Assembly: GCA_030068525.1 (NCBI GenBank)
Contig: JASJOS010000017.1
Location: 124,001 to 188,000, forward strand
Length of the DNA stretch: 64,000 nucleotides
Direction of reading: 5' to 3'
From: Xanthocytophaga flava
Lineage (GTDB): Bacteria > Bacteroidota > Bacteroidia > Cytophagales > 172606-1
Made by a program: the position numbers and the translations under genes. Shown here piece by piece: positions 44,946 through 53,433 of the stretch. The first letter of the stretch is position 1. Each line of letters starts with the position of its first letter. The notes below the pieces were generated by a model. The model searched no databases, had not been told where the DNA came from, and saw only the letters and a list, made by a program, of their open reading frames with translations.

Positions 44946-46049
44946 CTATCGGGTATTAGGTAATGTAATGGTCAGCATGGTTCCTTCTCTTTCTCTTGTT
45001 TTAAGATCAATCTTTCCCTTGAGCTTCTCTACGACCTTCTTAACCAGATACAATCCTAAACCAGAACCTTCTGCCATATCTGAAGCACGAAAAAACATGT
45101 CAAATACCCTGTCAGTGTAATGCTCCATAATTCCAATGCCATTGTCTTTCACCTGGATAACAAACTCCTTTGTTTTGGGATTTTCCCATATCGAGATACG
45201 GATATAGGGATCTTCTTTGCGCAGATCATGGTATTTGATAGAATTGGAGAGCAGATTGTTGAGAATGATACGCAACCGGGATATATCTGAATAGATAGGA
45301 TGATCCTGGCGGATGTCTATCTCAAAATCAATAGAAGAGAACTGAGGCAAAAACTTCTGTCCCTCCATTGCTTCCATTATCAACAGCGACATATCTATCT
45401 TTTCCGACTCAACCTTTGTGCGGTCGTTGCGCGAGTACTGTGTCAGATCAAAGATAAATTTGTCCAGACGTAATACGCTACGTTTCATCATGTCCATGTA
45501 TTGCATAGCCTGTATCGGAAAGTCTCGTTGTGCAATGTCTATCAGTCCCAGAATGTTAACAAGCGGGGCTCTCATATCATGAGATGCTTTATATACAAAG
45601 CTGTCCAGTTCAAAATTAAGGCGACTGAGTTGTTCTTCTGATCTTTTGCGGTCTGTAATATTGTGCAGATAAAAGGCAAAGCCTGCGATAACAGGATCTT
45701 CCAGCAGATTGGTAATCGCGGCATCAAAGTGCATAGTGCCTTCTTCTGTTTCAATAGAGAGTTCCTCTCTAATAGAGGAAGCTGTACTTCCGGGTTGGAC
45801 CAGTGTATCTAACAGGTAGCTCAATCGCCGATGTTCTACAATGTACAAGGCTTCAAACAGATTTCTTCCCAATAGTTCCGCAGGCTTTATTTTTAAGATA
45901 GATGTTACAGAGTCATAGACATACGTGATAGTGAGTTCTCTATCGACCAGCAAAATAACCACATAGGATCGCTCTAAGGGATACCGGTATTTTTTTTCGT
46001 TGCGGCAAAGTGCTTCCTGAAAATGAGGGCGAGCAGTTGACAAATCCAT
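44946..46049 (-). CDS. PAS-domain sensor histidine kinase
   Basis: 367 residues, no membrane segment, so it is cytosolic. A PAS domain (about 25-135) ends in YLHNITDRKRSEEQL. The HisKA domain (about 145-210) carries the phospho-acceptor His157 in KASHDMRAPL. The HATPase domain (about 250-365) has LNNLLSNSIKYHD, VKDNGIGI and GSGLGLYLVKK. It autophosphorylates on an internal signal, but no partner response regulator is adjacent, so it is an orphan kinase. Its 5' side faces a 0.7-kb gap holding a repeat element. Confidence 0.92.
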   Translation of the reverse strand: MDLSTARPHFQEALCRNEKKYRYPLERSYVVILLVDRELTITYVYDSVTSILKIKPAELLGRNLFEALYIVEHRRLSYLLDTLVQPGSTASSIREELSIETEEGTMHFDAAITNLLEDPVIAGFAFYLHNITDRKRSEEQLSRLNFELDSFVYKASHDMRAPLVNILGLIDIAQRDFPIQAMQYMDMMKRSVLRLDKFIFDLTQYSRNDRTKVESEKIDMSLLIMEAMEGQKFLPQFSSIDFEIDIRQDHPIYSDISRLRIILNNLLSNSIKYHDLRKEDPYIRISIWENPKTKEFVIQVKDNGIGIMEHYTDRVFDMFFRASDMAEGSGLGLYLVKKVVEKLKGKIDLKTREREGTMLTITLPNTR

Positions 46050-46454
46050 AGTATAACAGAGTTAAGTAATGGAGAATCAGGTTATAATCTTAATGTATCT
46101 TTGTATACATGTTGCATGGTTTATCAGTTAAAACTGACAGAATAAATAACGGACAGAGATAGTCTGCCCGTTATTCGCAACCTGGAAAAACACTCTACAC
46201 AACTTCTGATTGTTGGTTCAAAAAAATGCTCCTTTTCCATGTAACTGTATTCGCTGGTTGTGATATAAAGCTACTGTAGAATCACTGTTGTTGAATATCG
46301 GAATCGTTCAACAGGCAAAAGTGATCGTTGAAAAAGTGGATCAGAAGGATGCTACGTTACCGCATTATCCTATCCTATAACTTTTCTGAAAAGGTGATTT
46401 GTACATAAAGAAAAAACACTCTTACTGTGCTTCTGAAAGGAACATTCACACGCT

Positions 46455-46566
46455 GTCCTTCTGTAAGAAACTTTTGACAAATAGAGCCACATTTCCTTTC
46501 TGAGAGAAAAAATCATCTCTAGTCGGAGAGGCCGGCGGTCTTGCCACGAGGTCCTTTTAGGAGGAC
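46455..46566. repeat. 112-bp dispersed element, copy A
   Basis: It starts gtccttctgtaagaaa and ends ttttaggaggac, imperfect terminal inverted repeats. The inner part has tttctgagagaaaa and agtcggagaggccggcgg. It is in the same orientation as copy B (51752) and opposite to C and D. An extra copy of the end module (ctgaaag at 46433) stands exactly 28 bp before the matching ctgtaag at 46461. The element lies between divergent genes; no coding capacity. Confidence 0.85.
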
Positions 46567-46753
46567 AAACAGGGGGTAAGTACATAAAAAAGAGAGTTTT
46601 CTCTAAAACCTTCAAAATTGAAAAAGGTATCGGACACGATAAGCGTTACCGCTTGCCTGAAAGTCTCAACAGTAGCCAGCATACACCATCATCCGAACCG
46701 AACTTTGTGTCATACTGTTCTTTGTGTAAAACCTTTTCTGGAATTTGTTGCTT

Positions 46754-47218
46754 ATGTTACGCTGGCTGGATGTTCTCAAATATGCCCGGTATAGTAATCC
46801 GGAACCTTCTCGCAGAGTAGAGAAGACTGAAGACGAATGGAAACAGATACTCACTCCGGCTCAATACCATATTACACGCGAAAAAGGCACAGAGCCCCGA
46901 TACCGCAATGCCTATTGCCGATCGTATGAACCTGGTGTCTATGCCTGTGTAGGATGTGGAAGTCTGTTATTTAACTGGACAGAAAAATACCATGCAATAT
47001 CCGGTTGGCCCAGTTTTACCCAACCAATCTCCAGAGGGGCTATCAAATATGCTTTTGATGACAGCTACAAGATGGAGCGTATTGAGGCACTATGTAGTGT
47101 ATGTGATTGTCACTTAGGACATGTATTTCCCGACGGCCCTGAGCCTTCCGGATTGCGGTATTGTATCAATTCGGAGAGTTTGGTGCGATTGGATGAGGGT
47201 ATAGAGAAGTTGGCTTAG
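46754..47218 (+). CDS. msrB: Peptide-methionine (R)-S-oxide reductase
   Basis: About 154 residues from ATG 46754. It has the MsrB fold markers: zinc ligands C65/C68 (CVGCG) and C114/C117 (CSVCDCHLGHVFPDG), substrate loop SGWPSFTQP, and catalytic Cys137 in RYCINSES. It repairs R-methionine sulfoxide in proteins. No signal peptide; the N-terminal WLDVLKY stretch is short and not membrane-spanning, so it is probably cytosolic. No msrA is adjacent. Confidence 0.94.
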   Translation: MLRWLDVLKYARYSNPEPSRRVEKTEDEWKQILTPAQYHITREKGTEPRYRNAYCRSYEPGVYACVGCGSLLFNWTEKYHAISGWPSFTQPISRGAIKYAFDDSYKMERIEALCSVCDCHLGHVFPDGPEPSGLRYCINSESLVRLDEGIEKLA

Positions 47219-47343
47219 TTTTGCGGGGGAAAGGTACTAGACTCCTTCATATTACATAGAGAAAAGATGTTTTATGGCTTTACCTACAATACTATTACCA
47301 TACACAAAATAAAGCGATAAACTCATGCTACAACAACTGCTAC

Positions 47344-49539
47344 CTAACCCAATGACTGATAGAAATGATTGGCTTCTTCTAATGCCTGGGTACAAATTTG
47401 CTTGAGAATCGTAACGTGAGCCAGCTGCTGTTCTTCATCACCTATATTCTCTTCAAGTGCCGTAAGATAGTCAGCTACCTGATCTGTCAAGCCCATAATG
47501 GATACGGTTGTTTTCATGTTGTGGGCTACACGACGCACAACCGCAAAATCCTTTTTTATCAGAGAGGATTCTATAATTTCCAGTTCTTTAGGAAGGATCT
47601 CCAGAAACTGCAGTGTCATCATTTTCTCATATTCTTTGTCACCTTTGCTGATCTCTGATAAGTACTGCAGATCAATACAGGAATAGGTATGAGATACAAC
47701 GTTAATGGAGTCCGGAGCCGTTTGCGGTTTCTTATCAGTTATCAGAAACTGATTAATCAACCCATACAGATCCTGCTCACGGACAGGTTTGCTAAGGTAT
47801 TCGTTCATGCCATAACTGAGGCATTTTTCACGTTCGCCTGCCATTGCATGGGCTGTCATGGCAATGATGGGCACATCCAGCTTTAGTTCTCCCCGAATAT
47901 GCTGGCTGGTTGTATAGCCATCCATTCGCGGCATCTGAATATCCATCAGTACCAAATCGTATTTTCGATCCTGCAAGTATGCCAATGCTTCCACACCATT
48001 ACTGGCAACGTCATAGGATAGTTTCCACTGATTGAGTAGATGTTTAATCAGACTTTGATTCATCGTATTGTCATCAACCAGTAACAGATGAGCCTGTGTC
48101 AGTTCTCTGCTTTCAGAATAGGTAACATCTCTTGGCTGGGAAGCAGTAAATTGCTCGGCGGAGATCTGGTAAGGAATACAGAAAGAGAAGGTCGTTCCCT
48201 TGCCCACTTCACTCTCTACACTAATTTCTCCGCCCTGTATTTCTATCAGTTCTTTGACAATAGAGAGTCCTAGCCCTGTACCTCCATAATTACGGGTAGT
48301 AGAGTCTTCTGCCTGCTGAAATCGTTCAAATATGGCTGCTATTTTCTTTGTATCAATGCCGATACCCGTATCTCGTATAGAAAATCCCAGTCGGATGGTT
48401 GTATCTGTAGTACTTTTAGTAATGACCCGCACAGAGATATGTCCCTTTTCTGTAAATTTCAATGCATTGCCAAGCAGATTTACCAGGATCTGAGTCAGGC
48501 GGGTGGCATCTCCAATAAGTGTATCTGGTACAGAGGCCTCAATATCTGTTTGAAGCACTAGCCCTTTTTCCCGCATTCGTTCACCAAACAAGGTTTCTAC
48601 AGAGTGTACCAAGCCCCGTACACTAAAAGGATTTGCTTCAATACGCACCATTCCGGCCTCTATCTTAGACAAATCCAGAATATCGTTAACAATGGTAAGC
48701 AGATTTTCGCCTGCTTTCTGAATAGAATCTGTAAACTCTGCTTGTTCTGTGCCTTGTTTATGGCTTTTTAGCAGGTTTGTAAAGCCCAGAATGGCATTGA
48801 GTGGCGTTCGTATTTCGTGGCTCATATTTGCCAGGAAATTTTCCTTGACCCGGGCGGCTTCTCTTGCCTTCTTTTCCGATTCATCCAGTTTTACAATCAA
48901 TTGGTTTTGTCGGCGAATCCGGTTTACTATAAACCAGAACCATCCACTGGCACTCACTACAATAAATGCTATCAGTATCCCACCCCAGGTACGCACCCTT
49001 TTGCTGCTTTCCTCTATCGAGTCACTGAGTTGTGTCATCAGTTGCTGGCGACTGTTATAGATACGACGTGTAGCCATACTGATTTCATTGGAAACTTCTC
49101 TCGCATGTGGATTGGAAATCAGGGTAGTATCATCCATCTTGCCTGTATGCTTGTAGCGGAAGAGGAGAAGATCTTTGGTGCTCCGTTTATTTTCGGCAAT
49201 GACATTCAGGCGGTCTATATACTGAGTTACTGTCTTATCCTTATCCATTGCCCGAAGTGTATCCAGATAGGCCTCAATCTGAGAGATCTTTTCATCTACT
49301 TCACTTAGATGGGATATATCACTGGTGGCAATAGCACCTCTTATTCTGCTTTCTACCCAATACATATCCCGTTCCATTTCTCTCAGATGACTACTCAAAC
49401 GAAGTTCGGTCAATAACTTTTCGTTACCTTCAATGAGTTGGTTAATGTTTTGGGAAGAGTTATACTGAATACCTATCAGCAGCAATGTGCCTATAATAAA
49501 AGCAGATAAGATAAGAAGTATGAAGCGATTACCAATCAT
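47344..49539 (-). CDS. Hybrid sensor histidine kinase with receiver and HPt domains
   Basis: 731 residues. Two membrane helices (7-24 and about 186-205) enclose a helical periplasmic sensor of about 160 residues, CHASE3-like in shape. Then follow HisKA with His241 (NMSHEIRTPLNAI), HATPase (NLLGNALKFTEKG, GTGLGLSIVKE), a receiver with Asp533 (LVLMDIQMPRMDGY) and a C-terminal HPt domain with His673 (VAHNMKTTVSIMG). A full internal phosphorelay is therefore encoded. It probably passes phosphate to the LytTR regulator encoded 205 bp upstream on the same strand. Confidence 0.95.
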   Translation of the reverse strand: MIGNRFILLILSAFIIGTLLLIGIQYNSSQNINQLIEGNEKLLTELRLSSHLREMERDMYWVESRIRGAIATSDISHLSEVDEKISQIEAYLDTLRAMDKDKTVTQYIDRLNVIAENKRSTKDLLLFRYKHTGKMDDTTLISNPHAREVSNEISMATRRIYNSRQQLMTQLSDSIEESSKRVRTWGGILIAFIVVSASGWFWFIVNRIRRQNQLIVKLDESEKKAREAARVKENFLANMSHEIRTPLNAILGFTNLLKSHKQGTEQAEFTDSIQKAGENLLTIVNDILDLSKIEAGMVRIEANPFSVRGLVHSVETLFGERMREKGLVLQTDIEASVPDTLIGDATRLTQILVNLLGNALKFTEKGHISVRVITKSTTDTTIRLGFSIRDTGIGIDTKKIAAIFERFQQAEDSTTRNYGGTGLGLSIVKELIEIQGGEISVESEVGKGTTFSFCIPYQISAEQFTASQPRDVTYSESRELTQAHLLLVDDNTMNQSLIKHLLNQWKLSYDVASNGVEALAYLQDRKYDLVLMDIQMPRMDGYTTSQHIRGELKLDVPIIAMTAHAMAGEREKCLSYGMNEYLSKPVREQDLYGLINQFLITDKKPQTAPDSINVVSHTYSCIDLQYLSEISKGDKEYEKMMTLQFLEILPKELEIIESSLIKKDFAVVRRVAHNMKTTVSIMGLTDQVADYLTALEENIGDEEQQLAHVTILKQICTQALEEANHFYQSLG

Positions 49540-49744
49540 ATATGTATGAAAAGGAGCTGGTAAGATGACAGAGAAGGGTATCGTCCTTTTTCAGGAAAAT
49601 GTATGATACTTCACAAAATTCCTTGGTCAGACACACTTCTGTATATTCTGTATACAAAGCTCTGCATAAATTGATAGGTTTCGAGTCGTCAATCGCTGAA
49701 AAAAGAAAAACTATCGGTGAATCAGGAAAATGAATAGGCAGAAG

Positions 49745-50443
49745 TTACAGGATATTCATTCGCTTAGTAAGCACCTTGCGATACGCATCTGCAATAGGAA
49801 TAAACTTATGCGCTACTACCGCACCTCCATCTTCCAGTGTATCTATTTTGCTGACTGCTACAATATACGACCGATGAATACGAATAAACTTCCCGGCAGG
49901 CAACCGCTCTTCTACAGACTTCAGCGTTGTATGGATCGCATAAAATTTTTGAGGAGTATGTAGTTTTACATAGTCACCCATGGCTTCTGCATACAAAATA
50001 TCATCTACCTTTAACCGACGCACAATGTGTGCATCCCGTATAAATATAAATTCATCATCTGCCCACTTTACCTCTTCCCGGTTGCTTTCCAGAATTTCTT
50101 TCGCCTTTGCCATTGCCTGTTCAAATCGGGCGGGTACAACGGGCTTGACCAGATAGTCGGCTACATTGAGTTCAAATGCTTCTGCTGCATACTCTTTTTT
50201 GGAAGTTGTAAAAATAATAACCGGACGGGCATTGCCCAGATTTCGGGTGAGTTCCAGACCACTCATACCGGGCATCTCAATATCCAGAAGCAGCAGATCT
50301 ACCGGATTGTCCATCATATAGGTGTAGGCTTCCATTGCATCACTGCATTCGCCTACAATAGTCAGATCATTAACAGCACTTGCCAGACGGCTTAAAATAG
50401 ATCGGGCTATCTTATTGTCATCAATGATTAAGGCTCTTATCAT
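49745..50443 (-). CDS. LytTR-family response regulator
   Basis: About 232 residues from ATG 50443; a GTG three codons upstream is the alternative. The receiver domain (1-120) has the acidic pair IIDDN, the phospho-acceptor Asp in LLLLDIEMPGMSG, and the KPV lysine loop. The C-terminal LytTR DNA-binding domain (about 135-232) has DEFIFIRDAHIVRRLKVDDI and FIRIHRSYIVAVSKID. It likely takes phosphate from the downstream hybrid kinase. LytTR proteins bind pairs of short direct repeats. Confidence 0.94.
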   Translation of the reverse strand: MIRALIIDDNKIARSILSRLASAVNDLTIVGECSDAMEAYTYMMDNPVDLLLLDIEMPGMSGLELTRNLGNARPVIIFTTSKKEYAAEAFELNVADYLVKPVVPARFEQAMAKAKEILESNREEVKWADDEFIFIRDAHIVRRLKVDDILYAEAMGDYVKLHTPQKFYAIHTTLKSVEERLPAGKFIRIHRSYIVAVSKIDTLEDGGAVVAHKFIPIADAYRKVLTKRMNIL

Positions 50444-50596
50444 TTTATACACGAATATGATCTGACTTGTTATGGAATTTAACTGCCAAATATACTAGTT
50501 ATAGCGAACATCTTCTCAGATTTATGACAGATGGTTGGGCAATAGTCCTGTAGTCCGTCTCTTTGTATTCTGTATATTTACCGCCCAGTAGCATGC

Positions 50597-51556
50597 ATGT
50601 CTATGGAATCCATACAATCCCGTCAGGAATATATAGCCCGTATCAACAAAGTGATAGATTACATAAAAAGTCATCTCGATGAGGACTTGTCTGTTGAGCA
50701 TCTGGCAGAAGTTTCCTGTTTTTCCAAGTTTCACTTTCACCGTATTTTCCGGTCTGTAGTAGGCGAAACTGTGAACCAGTTTGTGAAACGATCCCGAATA
50801 GAGCGGGCTGCTTTTTATCTTCGGAATAATCCCGGAAAGTCTGTTTCTGAAGTAGCTACAGACAGTGGATTTATCAATCTGGCTTCCTTTGCCCGTACCT
50901 TTCGGGAAACGACAGGAGCCAGCGCAACAGAGTGGAAACAGAAGCTAATTTTTGAGAATAGCAAGAATTGCAAAACGGATCGCACTGATGGCAAAGTCAT
51001 TCACTTTTATCCTGTCTACCTTGCTTCCTCTAGTATAAACCAGGAAGCAAATATGATTCACACACCCAACAAGATTCAGGTAGAGATAAAAGAACTGCCT
51101 GCTCTGAATGTAGCGTATGTACGTTCACTATCGATCTCTCCACAAGACGGCCTTGCTTTTGAGCAACTGTTTGACAAACTGTTTAAATGGGCTGGTCCCA
51201 GAGGGTTCATTTCTTTTCCTCAAACGAAGGCCCTAACAGTCTATCGCAGTAATCCGGAACTCAGTACAGATGGTAACATGCAGGCTGATGTCTGTATTAC
51301 AGTACCCGAAGGCACAGCCGGAGAAGGAGAAATTGGCATTGCTCAGATTTCAGGTGGCCAGTACGCGGTTATTCATCTGGAAGGCGATATTCGGGAAAGC
51401 GGAGAAGTCTGGACCTATGTCTACAAGGAATGGCTTTCGGACAATGGCTATCAGCCAGACAACCGTAACTTTTACATTAATCATCTGAACAATCCGAAAG
51501 AGCATCCACAGCAATTGCATATGGTAGATATGTGTATTCCTGTGAAGCCTTTGTAA
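50597..51556 (+). CDS. AraC-type regulator with GyrI-like effector domain
   Basis: 319 residues. Unlike most AraC proteins the double HTH is N-terminal (about 15-115; VEHLAEVSCFSKFHFHRIFR and VSEVATDSGFINLASFARTFR). A GyrI-like/SbmC effector domain (about 155-318) follows, starting IQVEIKELPALNVAYVRS. This is the Rob/SoxS-plus-GyrI layout of multidrug-sensing regulators. It stands alone, so its targets are unknown; it may sense small toxic molecules. The following hairpin (51568-51612) ends the transcript. Confidence 0.92.
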   Translation: MSMESIQSRQEYIARINKVIDYIKSHLDEDLSVEHLAEVSCFSKFHFHRIFRSVVGETVNQFVKRSRIERAAFYLRNNPGKSVSEVATDSGFINLASFARTFRETTGASATEWKQKLIFENSKNCKTDRTDGKVIHFYPVYLASSSINQEANMIHTPNKIQVEIKELPALNVAYVRSLSISPQDGLAFEQLFDKLFKWAGPRGFISFPQTKALTVYRSNPELSTDGNMQADVCITVPEGTAGEGEIGIAQISGGQYAVIHLEGDIRESGEVWTYVYKEWLSDNGYQPDNRNFYINHLNNPKEHPQQLHMVDMCIPVKPL

Positions 51557-51567
51557 GGGTATTTACA

Positions 51568-51612
51568 AAATAGGAATGGCCTCGGATTTTAGATGTGAGG
51601 TCATTCCTATTT
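51568..51612 (+). terminator. Terminator-like hairpin after the AraC/GyrI gene
   Basis: Arms aaataggaatggcctc and gaggtcattcctattt pair with one G-U and a 13-nt loop. The T-tail is weak. Confidence 0.6.
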
Positions 51613-51751
51613 GTTAAAAACAAGATTTTGTCCGAAGAACAAGGGCGTAAGAACAATACACCCCTTACGTTTTCTGAAAGGAACTACTTCTCGCTGTTCT
51701 CCTGTAAGAATCAGCCCTCTTTCTGTCCTATAAGAACTTACTCCCCCTGAT

Positions 51752-51882
51752 GTCCTTCTGGAAGAATCTTTTGGCAAATAGTGCCCTCTCTGTTTTTGTG
51801 AGAGAAAAATACTTTCCAGTCGGAAATGTTACCGGTCTTGTCACACGTGTCCCGACAAGAGTGGGAAGATCCTTACAGGAGG
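51752..51882. repeat. Dispersed element, copy B (131 bp, with insertion)
   Basis: It begins gtccttctggaagaatctt, includes ttttgtgagagaaaaa, cagtcggaaatg and accggtcttgtcac, and ends ccttacaggaggg. Extra bases near 51847-51865 make it longer than the other copies. End modules repeat upstream: ctgaaag at 51674 and ctgtaag at 51702 are 28 bp apart, and ctggaag at 51758 is 56 bp further. It lies 54 bp before array 2. Confidence 0.8.
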
Positions 51883-51935
51883 GTAGCAAGAAAAAATAGA
51901 GAGAGGATAGAGTGGAGTGATTGCCTATTATTGCT

Positions 51936-52327
51936 GAATAGAATTCTAGTCACTTTCTCCAGTGACCGGAATTCTGGTCATATTGAAGAAATATCCGAAC
52001 TATGGTCAGCATAGGTGACTGACCGGAAGTATGGTCAAAATGGTAATCGATGACTGAGTGAACAGAAAAATGTTCAGCAAGGCAATTGAACAGAAATCGA
52101 ATCAATTTTACTTTTGACTGGTATTCTGTTCACTTTTTGTTTTGACCATACTTCCTGTCGCTTTTGGGTTTGACTGGAACTATGGTCAGATTGAAGAAAT
52201 ATCCGAATACCAGTCGCTTTTCAGAAATATCCGAACTCTGTTCACTTTACAACATGACCGGAACTCTGTTCATTCTTGCCTGCGACTGGAATACCAGTCA
52301 AAGAGGGGCATGACTGGTATTCGAATA
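51936..52327. repeat. 28-bp-period array of 16-bp near-palindromes (array 2)
   Basis: Fourteen 16-bp units start at 51936, 51964, 51992, 52021, 52060, 52088, 52116, 52144, 52172, 52200, 52228, 52256, 52284 and 52312. All steps are 28 bp except one of 29 and one of 39. Examples: gaccggaattctggtc, gaacagaaatcgaatc, gactggaactatggtc. From 52088 the units match array 1 in order, with an extra unit at 52116. The array lies between convergent genes ending at 51556 and 52352. Confidence 0.92.
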
Positions 52328-52351
52328 GTTGCCTGAAGTCAATTCGAGACT

Positions 52352-52840
52352 CTACTTCGTTGAGGTGTCATGATTGCTGCTGAATGAATCCCGGTACATT
52401 TTCCAACCTTTGGAAGTCTTCTTCCAGAGTACCAGAAATTTGCCATCATCCATCAACACATTGTTAGCGTTATACGATTGCCATAAACCTTCTTCCGTTA
52501 CATACTCATTACCCATGCCATATACTTTGGTAGTGATAAACTTACCATTGCGAAGTTTTAGTTGATGGTAGGCTATCCGAAAAAAATCGAGTGCACCTTG
52601 GGCTCCACACAGAGGTTGAGAGTTAGGCGCAAGGATGCAGCAGTCATCAGCATATCGTTCAATGAAGATGGACGAATCTCCCTTGACAAAGGCTTGAAAG
52701 TAGATAGCATTGCTTTCTGCTATAGCCTTTCTGGCTTCTTCCAGCTCGGGCTGTGTTTTAGACTGAGCTGATTGACAGCCATACTGTATACAGGCCAAGG
52801 CTATAAGAGATATAGTGATAAACCAGGCGTTCTTTTTCAT
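52352..52840 (-). CDS. SnoaL/DUF4440-like lipoprotein
   Basis: About 162 residues from ATG 52840 (MKKNAWF); an ATG 13 codons upstream gives a poorer signal peptide. The signal ends with a lipobox (IQYGC). The mature domain (about 40-160) has the NTF2-like pattern AIAESNAIYFQAFVKGDSSIFIERYADDCCILAPNSQP, then FLVLWKKTSKGWKMYRDSFSSN. Proteins of this type bind small ligands or act as isomerases; no catalytic residue is clear. It is leftward, facing array 2 with its 3' end. Confidence 0.82.
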   Translation of the reverse strand: MKKNAWFITISLIALACIQYGCQSAQSKTQPELEEARKAIAESNAIYFQAFVKGDSSIFIERYADDCCILAPNSQPLCGAQGALDFFRIAYHQLKLRNGKFITTKVYGMGNEYVTEEGLWQSYNANNVLMDDGKFLVLWKKTSKGWKMYRDSFSSNHDTSTK

Positions 52841-52920
52841 AGGATTATGTTTGTAGTAGTTGTAATCTACCACAAACATAGAAGGAAGAATAGTCAGGAA
52901 ATTGTATAAATCGGAACAGG

Positions 52921-53403
52921 CTAATTATCACAAAGAGAAGCACCATTAACCTGTGTGCCTGTCGTTATATTTTTTACCTGCTGGCAGATTAGTCCCATTG
53001 TCTGAAAATGCAGCTTGATATCGGCAGGTTTCACATTGGTCAGCGTAGAGTTGCCACCTAAGAGCACAGGAGTCTGATGTGTATAAATTTGTTGAGGGGC
53101 CAGATGAAGTCCTTGTTGTTTTAGCTCAGAGATTAACTCAGGCGAAAACCATTCGTCTATATGGACCGCTTTCTGAAGATGTAACTGAAAGGTATCATAC
53201 GAATCGGCTATCAGGTGCATTTGTCCCTGAGCCACATCCAGCCAGAATATGTAGCCTTTTGTGTCCTGTAGAAAAGCATCTCCCAGACTGGTAATCATCA
53301 TTACATGTTTATCCTTGCCAATGAGCCATTGCCAGTTATGAAACAATACACTTGTATCTATGGCTGAAATGTCAATGGTCAGGTCGTCCCAGGATAACTG
53401 CAT
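52921..53403 (-). CDS. Tdi1-like (DUF1851) immunity protein
   Basis: 160 residues, cytosolic. It matches the C-terminal DUF1851 domain of the type VI immunity protein Tdi1: WQWLIGKDKHVMMITSLGDAFL, GYIFWLDVAQGQMHLIADSYDTFQ, then PVLLGGNSTLTNV and HFQTMGLICQQVKN. Family members neutralise DNase toxins of the Tde type. No toxin gene is adjacent, so it may be an orphan immunity gene or have another role. It lies 30 bp downstream of the carrier-like gene, in one operon. Confidence 0.78.
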   Translation of the reverse strand: MQLSWDDLTIDISAIDTSVLFHNWQWLIGKDKHVMMITSLGDAFLQDTKGYIFWLDVAQGQMHLIADSYDTFQLHLQKAVHIDEWFSPELISELKQQGLHLAPQQIYTHQTPVLLGGNSTLTNVKPADIKLHFQTMGLICQQVKNITTGTQVNGASLCDN

Positions 53404-53433
53404 ATGTCAGAATGGTATGATTTGCTCCGAAAG

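Noticed and set aside
46096..46103. TATCTTTG box as a promoter for msrB
   Set aside because: It is about 650 bp from the gene and lacks a TTG at the right distance.
46370..46615. 81-residue minus-strand frame over repeat copy A
   Set aside because: The frame exists only because of the repeat sequence; no signal, domain or start context supports it.
51826..52336. Short open frames inside copy B and array 2
   Set aside because: Their translations simply reflect the repeats and have no conserved features.
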